In this document: piece by piece, positions 59,793 to 64,000 of the stretch
Numbering within the stretch: position 1 is the first letter of the stretch
Layout of the letters: the number at the start of each line of letters is the position of its first letter
NCBI RefSeq assembly: GCF_005048155.1
Contig: NZ_SUMB01000015.1
Coordinates: 1 to 64,000, forward strand
Direction of reading: 5' to 3'
DNA from: Streptomyces piniterrae
GTDB taxonomy: Bacteria > Actinomycetota > Actinomycetes > Streptomycetales > Streptomycetaceae
DNA length: 64,000 nt
Position numbers and translations under genes: made by a program
Notes under the pieces: generated by a model
The model's database searches: none
Seen by the model: only the letters and a program-made list of their open reading frames with translations
What the model was told of the DNA's origin: nothing

Positions 59793-60947
59793 ATGACGGA
59801 CACGATGAGGGAGACGACTGTCGGCGTCGGCGGGGCGGCCGAGAGCACCGACATGGTGCTCAACATCGGCCCGCAGCACCCGTCCACCCACGGCGTGCTG
59901 CGGCTGCGCCTCGTCCTCGACGGGGAGCGCATCCAGCATGCCGAGCCGGTGATCGGCTATATGCACCGCGGTGCCGAGAAGCTCTTCGAGGCCCGCGACT
60001 ACCGCCAGATCATCATGCTCGCCAATCGTCACGACTGGCTGTCGGCCTTCTCCAACGAGCTGGGCGTGGTCATGGGCGTCGAGCGGATGCTGGGCATGGA
60101 GGTCCCCGAGCGTGCCGTGTGGACCCGTACGCTCCTCGCCGAGCTGAACCGTGTCCTCAACCATCTGATGTTCCTCGGCTCGTACCCGCTGGAGCTGGGC
60201 GGCATCACGCCCGTCTTCTACGCCTTCCGGGAGCGCGAAGAGCTCCAGAACGTCATGGAGGAGATCTCCGGCGGCCGGATGCACTACATGTTCAACCGCG
60301 TCGGCGGCCTCAAGGAGGACCTGCCGGCCGGCTGGCTCGGCCGGGCCCGGCAGGCGGTGGCCGATGTCCGCTCCCGGATGGACGTCTTCGACAACCTGGT
60401 CCTGGGCAACGAGATCTTCCGCGGTCGGACGCGTGGCGTCGGCGTCCTCGCGCCCGAGACGGTGCACGCGTACGGCGTCTCCGGGCCGATCGCCCGCGCG
60501 TCCGGTGTCGACTTCGACCTGCGGCGCGACGAGCCGTATCTCGCGTACGCCGATCTGGCGTCCACGCTGAAGGTCGTCACCCGCGAGGAGGGCGACTGCC
60601 TGGCGCGCTTCGAGTGCCTGCTGGAGCAGAGCCACAACTCCCTCGATCTCGCGGACGCCTGCCTGGACCGCATCGAGCAGCTGCCGCCGGGGCCGATCAA
60701 CCAGCGGCTCCCCAAGGTCCTGAAGGCACCGGAGGGCACCACCTACTCCTGGACCGAGAACCCGCTGGGGATCAACGGCTACTACCTCGTCTCCAAGGGC
60801 GAGAAGACCCCGTACCGCCTCAAGCTGCGCTCCGCGTCGTACAACAACATCCAGGCGCTGACGGAGCTGCTGCCGGGCACGCTGGTCGCCGACATGGTCG
60901 CGATTCTGGGCTCGCTGTTCTTCGTGGTCGGCGATATCGACAAGTAG
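59793..60947 (+). CDS. nuoD: NADH-quinone oxidoreductase subunit D (orphan copy)
   Basis: This 384-residue homologue of the 49-kDa complex I subunit takes part in quinone reduction near cluster N2. It has MVLNIGPQHPSTHGVLRL, IGYMHRGAEKLFEARDYRQ (Arg59 in the conserved HRG), MFLGSYPLELGGITP, NRVGGLKEDLPAGW, RLPKVLKAPEGTTYSWTENPLG and the C-terminal GSLFFVVGDIDK. The key quinone-site residues look intact. No other nuo genes are nearby; Streptomyces usually carries a full nuoA-N cluster elsewhere plus such an extra nuoD. Position beside an NDUFAF7-like methyltransferase suggests a functional pair. Confidence 0.94.
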   Translation: MTDTMRETTVGVGGAAESTDMVLNIGPQHPSTHGVLRLRLVLDGERIQHAEPVIGYMHRGAEKLFEARDYRQIIMLANRHDWLSAFSNELGVVMGVERMLGMEVPERAVWTRTLLAELNRVLNHLMFLGSYPLELGGITPVFYAFREREELQNVMEEISGGRMHYMFNRVGGLKEDLPAGWLGRARQAVADVRSRMDVFDNLVLGNEIFRGRTRGVGVLAPETVHAYGVSGPIARASGVDFDLRRDEPYLAYADLASTLKVVTREEGDCLARFECLLEQSHNSLDLADACLDRIEQLPPGPINQRLPKVLKAPEGTTYSWTENPLGINGYYLVSKGEKTPYRLKLRSASYNNIQALTELLPGTLVADMVAILGSLFFVVGDIDK

Positions 60948-60976
60948 GCGGCGGCCGGAACGGGCGTCGCCCGGCG

Positions 60977-61594
60977 TCACCGCTCGCGGCGGAGCGTCTC
61001 CAGATGCCGCCGCAGTACGTTCCGCAGTATGTCCGGTGTGACCCGCTCCGGCTCCAGGGCGGCCTGCAGAGTCAGCCCGTCCAGCAGGGCCGACAGCCGG
61101 AACGTCTCCAGTTCCAGATCCAGGTCGTCGGACAGGCCGCCCGCCTCCTGACCGCCGCGCAGCACCCGTAGCAGCAGGGCGCGCAGCCCCTCCTCCAGCT
61201 CGACGGCATGTGGCCGCAGTTCCGGACGGGTACGGGCCGCGGTCGTGAACGCCTGCCAGAGCATGCCCTCTTCCCGGCGCTCGGCGTCCAGCGGCAGGAA
61301 CTCGGCGATCAACTCCTCCGCCCGCGCGCGGTGTTCGTGCCCCGCCTCGGGGTCGAGCAGCCGCTCGACATGTCCCCACACACGGCGCTCGATACGGGCG
61401 CTGAGCTCCGTCATCGCGAAGATCAGCACTTCGTCGTGGTCGCTGAAGTAGTGGCGGACGGAGCCGATGGCGAGCCCCGCCTCCTGGGCGACGTTACGCA
61501 GCGAGGCGCCGGCCACCCCGTCCCGGCCCACGACGCGCAGTACGGCCTCGGCGACGGCACGACGGCGGGCTTCGGGGTCGACGATCTTCGGCAT
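60977..61594 (-). CDS. TetR family transcriptional regulator
   Basis: This 205-residue regulator has an N-terminal TetR domain (PEARRRAVAEAVLRVVGRDGVAGASLRNVAQEAGLAIGSVRHYFSDHDEVL, about 6-56) and a helical C-terminus of the BetI/TetR_C_6-like kind (EELIAEFLPLDAERREEGMLWQAF, about 105-128). ATG 61594 (MPKIVDPEA) is the natural start. It is divergent from the membrane-protein gene at 61728, and an operator-like dyad lies between them. It probably represses itself and that neighbour. Confidence 0.92.
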   Translation of the reverse strand: MPKIVDPEARRRAVAEAVLRVVGRDGVAGASLRNVAQEAGLAIGSVRHYFSDHDEVLIFAMTELSARIERRVWGHVERLLDPEAGHEHRARAEELIAEFLPLDAERREEGMLWQAFTTAARTRPELRPHAVELEEGLRALLLRVLRGGQEAGGLSDDLDLELETFRLSALLDGLTLQAALEPERVTPDILRNVLRRHLETLRRER

Positions 61595-61595
61595 A

Positions 61596-61634
61596 TTGCG
61601 ATTGTGGCACACCCGAGCTAAATTATTTTTTAGC
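61596..61634 (+). promoter_or_regulatory. Promoter and overlapping operator between tetR and membrane-protein gene
   Basis: TTGCGA (61596-61601), 17 bp, TAAATT (61619-61624) is a good vegetative promoter facing right. The dyad GCTAAA-N6-TTTAGC (61617-61634) covers its -10 box, as expected for TetR repression. Confidence 0.65.
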
Positions 61635-61727
61635 ACGGGCGAGCCAAAAAGCTCCGCCATTCGCGATTCACCACTCGGCATCTCGGCATCTCGGCATCTC
61701 GGACTGAACATCCATCAGGGGGACCCC

Positions 61728-62213
61728 ATGAACGGATGGCTGCTCGCGGCGATCATCCTCGCCGTCGCCATCGTCGTGATCATCAAGCGACTGCGCGGCG
61801 AACCGGTCAACGCCCGCGACCTGTTCGTCCCACCGGTCGTCCTCATCGCCATCGGCGTCACCTCCCTCGCCAAGGCCGACGGCCTGACGGGGACCGACTA
61901 CGCCTGGGCCGCCGCGGGCGCCGTCCTCGGCTGTGCGCTCGGTGCCCTGCGGGGTGCGACCGTCCGGCTCTTCGACCGGGACGGCGTCCTGTGGCAGCGT
62001 TACACCGGCCGCACATTCCTGGTCACCGTCCTCTCCCTGCTCGCGATGGCCGGCTACGGCCTGCTGGCGACGAAACTGGGGATGCACGAGAAGGCCCGCC
62101 CCACCCAACTGGGCATCGGCATCAGCTTCCTGGGCGAGGCGCTCGCCGTCGCCTACCGCGGCCTGGCGACCGGCACACCGTTCGCGGCGGAGCGGGGGCG
62201 GGAGCGGGTGTAG
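61728..62213 (+). CDS. Integral membrane protein, DUF1453/CcdC-like
   Basis: This 161-residue protein has four to five membrane segments (WLLAAIILAVAIVVIIKRL, FVPPVVLIAIGVTSLA, YAWAAAGAVLGCALGALRGATV, FLVTVLSLLAMAGYGLLATKLG, GIGISFLGEALAVAYRGLA), resembling DUF1453/CcdC-like proteins. AGGGGGA lies 5 bp before ATG 61728. It is divergent from the TetR gene and probably its target. An 8-bp repeat (CTCGGCAT, about four copies at 61675-61702) lies in its leader. The biochemical role is unknown. Confidence 0.85.
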   Translation: MNGWLLAAIILAVAIVVIIKRLRGEPVNARDLFVPPVVLIAIGVTSLAKADGLTGTDYAWAAAGAVLGCALGALRGATVRLFDRDGVLWQRYTGRTFLVTVLSLLAMAGYGLLATKLGMHEKARPTQLGIGISFLGEALAVAYRGLATGTPFAAERGRERV

Positions 62214-62237
62214 GCGGGGGCGCGGGTAGGCGGGGGC
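62204..62237 (+). repeat. Reiterated 3' end of the DUF1453-like gene
   Basis: GCGGGTGTAGGCGGGGGC (62204-62221, contains stop TAG) is followed directly by GCGGGTAGGCGGGGGC (62222-62237), a copy lacking two bases. Confidence 0.6.
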
Positions 62238-62242
62238 AAGAG

Positions 62243-62265
62243 GCTATCCACACCCTGTGGACAGC
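62243..62265. other. Inverted pair of DnaA-box-like sequences
   Basis: GCTATCCACA-CCC-TGTGGACAGC forms a near-perfect dyad. The arms read CTATCCACA and, on the other strand, CTGTCCACA, each one mismatch from a DnaA box (TTATCCACA or TTGTCCACA). Confidence 0.45.
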
Positions 62266-62329
62266 CCTCCGACCTTCCGGCCCTCCGACCTTCCGGACTG
62301 CGTGCCCCGTCCACCCCCATACGCACAAC

Positions 62330-62361
62330 GGCTCCCGCCCCTCGGTGAAGGGGCGGGAGCC
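62330..62361. terminator. Terminator hairpin between convergent membrane-protein genes
   Basis: A perfect 13-bp stem, GGCTCCCGCCCCT (62330-62342) and AGGGGCGGGAGCC (62349-62361), has a 6-base loop. Confidence 0.8.
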
Positions 62362-62434
62362 TATTGCTCTCACAAGCGAGCCGGGATCAGGACCTCACGG
62401 CGTCAGGTCAGCGCGGCAGCACGGCAGTGCGGCA

Positions 62435-63715
62435 TCAGGAGATCGCGGTGCGCAGCTCGGCCACGTCCAGCTGCTCGGTCTCGTCGTGCGCGGTCAGGTC
62501 GATAACCTCGCCGACACCGTCACCGGACGCGGCTTCCTCCGTGGCGTCCTCGGTGGCGTCCTCTGCAGCCTCGCCGGTCTCCCCGGCGTCTGGCCGCGCC
62601 GCGGGCGTCTGCGCATCCGCGCTCGCGTCCGTACGGGGCGTCTCCTGGCGTGCCGAGTGCTCCGCGAGCGCTTCGTCGCCCACCACGTCCGCCAGGTCGT
62701 CCGCGAGCGGCGCGGTCAGCTGCCGGGGCTCTGCGGCGGTCGCAGTGCCGAAGAAGTCGAAGCCGCCCAGGGCGCGGGACGGGGAGATGCGCGGCTCGGA
62801 CGGCGGCGCGACGGCAGCGGCGGCGGCCGGGACCGGGCGGAGCGCGGGTGCGGCACCGGCGTCCGTACGGGCCTGGCGCTCGGCGCCGTTGCCCTGCCCG
62901 GCGGCCGCCTCGGCCTTCCCCCGGCCCTGCCCACCGTCCTGGCCGCCCTGGCTGCTCTCGCGGGCGGCGGCCTCCCCCGTCGGCCGCGGGGCGCCCTGAG
63001 CGGAGCCCCTGGCGGTCTTCTGGGCACGGTCGCGCTGCCGGGCGGCGTTACGGGCCAGCCGGCGCAGCGCCTGGTCCGCCTGCGCATAGGCGGCGGGGGT
63101 CGGCCCGGAGGCCGAAGCGGAGGCGGGTGCTGAGGTGGGTGCGGAGGTAGGAGTCGTGCCCGAAGCCGTGTCCGCGGTCGAGGTCGTGGGGGTGGGCGCC
63201 GCCGACTGGCGCTGCGCCGGGACGCTGCCCGGGGCGGCCGTCAGCTCCTTGGCCGGGGTTCCGGCCTCTATGGCCAGGAGACGGCGGCCCTCCAGGGCGC
63301 TGGCCCGCTCGGTCTCGGCGGTGGCGTAACGGCGCAGCAGCTCGGCGTGCTCGCTGCGCAGCCGCGCCAATTCGGCGCGCTTGGCACGCAGTTTGGTGTC
63401 GAGCGCCGTACGGATCTCGCGGGACTCCTCGATATCCGTTTCGAGCTCTGCTATCCGCTCCTCGGTGCGCCACTCGTCGCGCACCCGGGCGCGGGTGAGT
63501 TCGGCGACCCGCTTGCCGGCCTTACGGTCCCAGGTCCGCAGAAGAACGGCGCCGGTTGTCGCGGCGACCGCGGCTCCCGCGGCGAGCATCCGCTGGACCA
63601 GGTCGTCGCCGACGAACCACGCGCCCGCGGCGCAGGCAATCGACGCACCGGCGACCGTGGAGGGAGGAAGCAGCCGGTGGAGGGGTGGTGAATGGCGGTG
63701 GCGTCCTCGTGGCAT
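62435..63715 (-). CDS. Membrane-anchored coiled-coil protein of unknown function
   Basis: This 426-residue protein has two hydrophobic segments near the N-terminus (STVAGASIACAAGAWFV and MLAAGAAVAATTGAVLL, about 19-60). A coiled coil of about 70 residues follows (WRTEERIAELETDIEESREIRTALDTKLRAKRAELARLRSEHAELLRRY). The rest is a long Ala/Pro/Thr/Gln-rich disordered region ending in an acidic segment (EDATEDATEEAASGDG). It resembles Streptomyces hypothetical membrane proteins with scaffold-like organisation. ATG 63715 begins a basic stretch suitable for topology. No enzymatic domain is seen. Confidence 0.75.
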   Translation of the reverse strand: MPRGRHRHSPPLHRLLPPSTVAGASIACAAGAWFVGDDLVQRMLAAGAAVAATTGAVLLRTWDRKAGKRVAELTRARVRDEWRTEERIAELETDIEESREIRTALDTKLRAKRAELARLRSEHAELLRRYATAETERASALEGRRLLAIEAGTPAKELTAAPGSVPAQRQSAAPTPTTSTADTASGTTPTSAPTSAPASASASGPTPAAYAQADQALRRLARNAARQRDRAQKTARGSAQGAPRPTGEAAARESSQGGQDGGQGRGKAEAAAGQGNGAERQARTDAGAAPALRPVPAAAAAVAPPSEPRISPSRALGGFDFFGTATAAEPRQLTAPLADDLADVVGDEALAEHSARQETPRTDASADAQTPAARPDAGETGEAAEDATEDATEEAASGDGVGEVIDLTAHDETEQLDVAELRTAIS

Positions 63716-63779
63716 GGCCAGAAACTTACCGTGCGTGCGGGGCTTATGGGGCCCCGCACGCCAATCCGGTTCGTAGTGG

Positions 63780-64000
63780 TTACTTCTTCAGCAGTCCCTT
63801 GGACTCCAAATACGTCTGCGCGACATCCGCGGGCTTGAGCCGTTCGGCATCAACCTTGCGGTTCAAGTTGATCAAGTCTTCGGTCGTCAGCACACGCGTG
63901 AGCTTGCCGAGAGCCGTCTCGATCTCCTTGTCGCCGGCACTCTTGGCATTCACCACCGGCAGCACATTGTCGGCGTTCTGCAACTTCTTGTCGTCCTGGA
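63780..64000 (-). CDS. Osmoprotectant ABC transporter substrate-binding protein (C-terminal part, truncated by window)
   Basis: Only the last 73 residues are inside the window. The segment LQNADNVLPVVNAKSAGDKE...LGKLTRVLTTEDLINLNRKVDAERLKPADVAQTYLESKGLL is typical of the end of OpuAC/ProX-type glycine-betaine/choline-binding proteins. It includes the LTTEDLxxLNxxVDxExxxPxxVAxxYL signature. The start, signal peptide and ligand-binding aromatic residues lie outside. Partner permease and ATPase genes are presumably further right. Confidence 0.85.
   Translation of the reverse strand, partial: QDDKKLQNADNVLPVVNAKSAGDKEIETALGKLTRVLTTEDLINLNRKVDAERLKPADVAQTYLESKGLLKK

Overview
The window is chromosomal DNA from a Streptomyces (or very close relative). 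The evidence is the very high GC with strong third-position GC bias, frequent GTG starts, and marker genes and gene orders typical of the genus: sigE-cseA-cseB-cseC, clpC next to lsr2, radA-disA, a DUF5753 regulator with a DUF397 partner, and a second nuoD copy. It reads as core chromosome with small accessory patches. No insertion sequence, prophage, CRISPR array or tRNA gene was recognised.

Layout. 1-450: the leader and four tandem promoters of an rRNA operon that runs leftwards out of the window. 699-1230: a decayed second tryptophanyl-tRNA synthetase. 1386-4009: proC and an ABC-2 exporter, the latter with a leaderless promoter and operator. 4243-11691: a small secreted protein, a SulP anion transporter, an M1 peptidase lipoprotein, a membrane protein, an SH3-like protein and a Ser/Thr kinase with an external beta-propeller. 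11723-17229: ilvD, a TetR regulator coupled to a sugar-phosphate-isomerase-like protein, a Ppx/GppA phosphatase and a Cys-rich protein. 17308-26631: a sigma/anti-sigma-like fusion protein, radA, disA, an epimerase, an anchored protein, a PNPOx-like protein and mutY. 27225-30685: the cell-envelope stress operon sigE-cseABC. 30809-33859: an MFS drug exporter with its divergent TetR regulator, then an M23 endopeptidase. 34301-37250: a six-unit repeat array followed by a NACHT-family NTPase. 37356-42879: clpC with a SigR-type promoter, lsr2, an argA-like acetyltransferase, a BlaI-type repressor and an unlisted 59-residue membrane protein. 43692-49696: one tightly overlapping cofactor operon (DUF2520-panC-nadB-nadC-coaX) making precursors or steps of CoA and NAD. 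49912-56066: a threonine-aldolase-like enzyme and a small accessory island, consisting of a PIMT-like methyltransferase with three tiny coupled genes, divergent from a DUF5753/DUF397 pair, then a DUF5937/ArsR regulator with its operator. 56152-64000: a NarL two-component pair, a COG1565 (NDUFAF7-like) methyltransferase beside an orphan nuoD, a TetR/membrane-protein pair, a coiled-coil membrane protein, and the end of an osmoprotectant-binding protein.

Themes. Envelope homeostasis is heavily represented (SigE-CseBC, M23 peptidase, disA, several anchored sensors). Protein and DNA quality control is also present (ClpC, RadA, MutY). The most unusual observations are: (a) gene-tail sequences, several including the stop codon, reiterated downstream of at least five genes (disA, mutY, a histidine kinase, a PNPOx-like gene, a membrane-protein gene); (b) the PIMT-like methyltransferase mini-operon with overlapping small genes; (c) the pairing of an NDUFAF7-like methyltransferase with an orphan NuoD, the equivalent of its known eukaryotic target; (d) the phased repeat array between a cell-wall hydrolase and a NACHT protein; and (e) a DUF5753 regulator whose reading frame runs on through most of its DUF397 partner.
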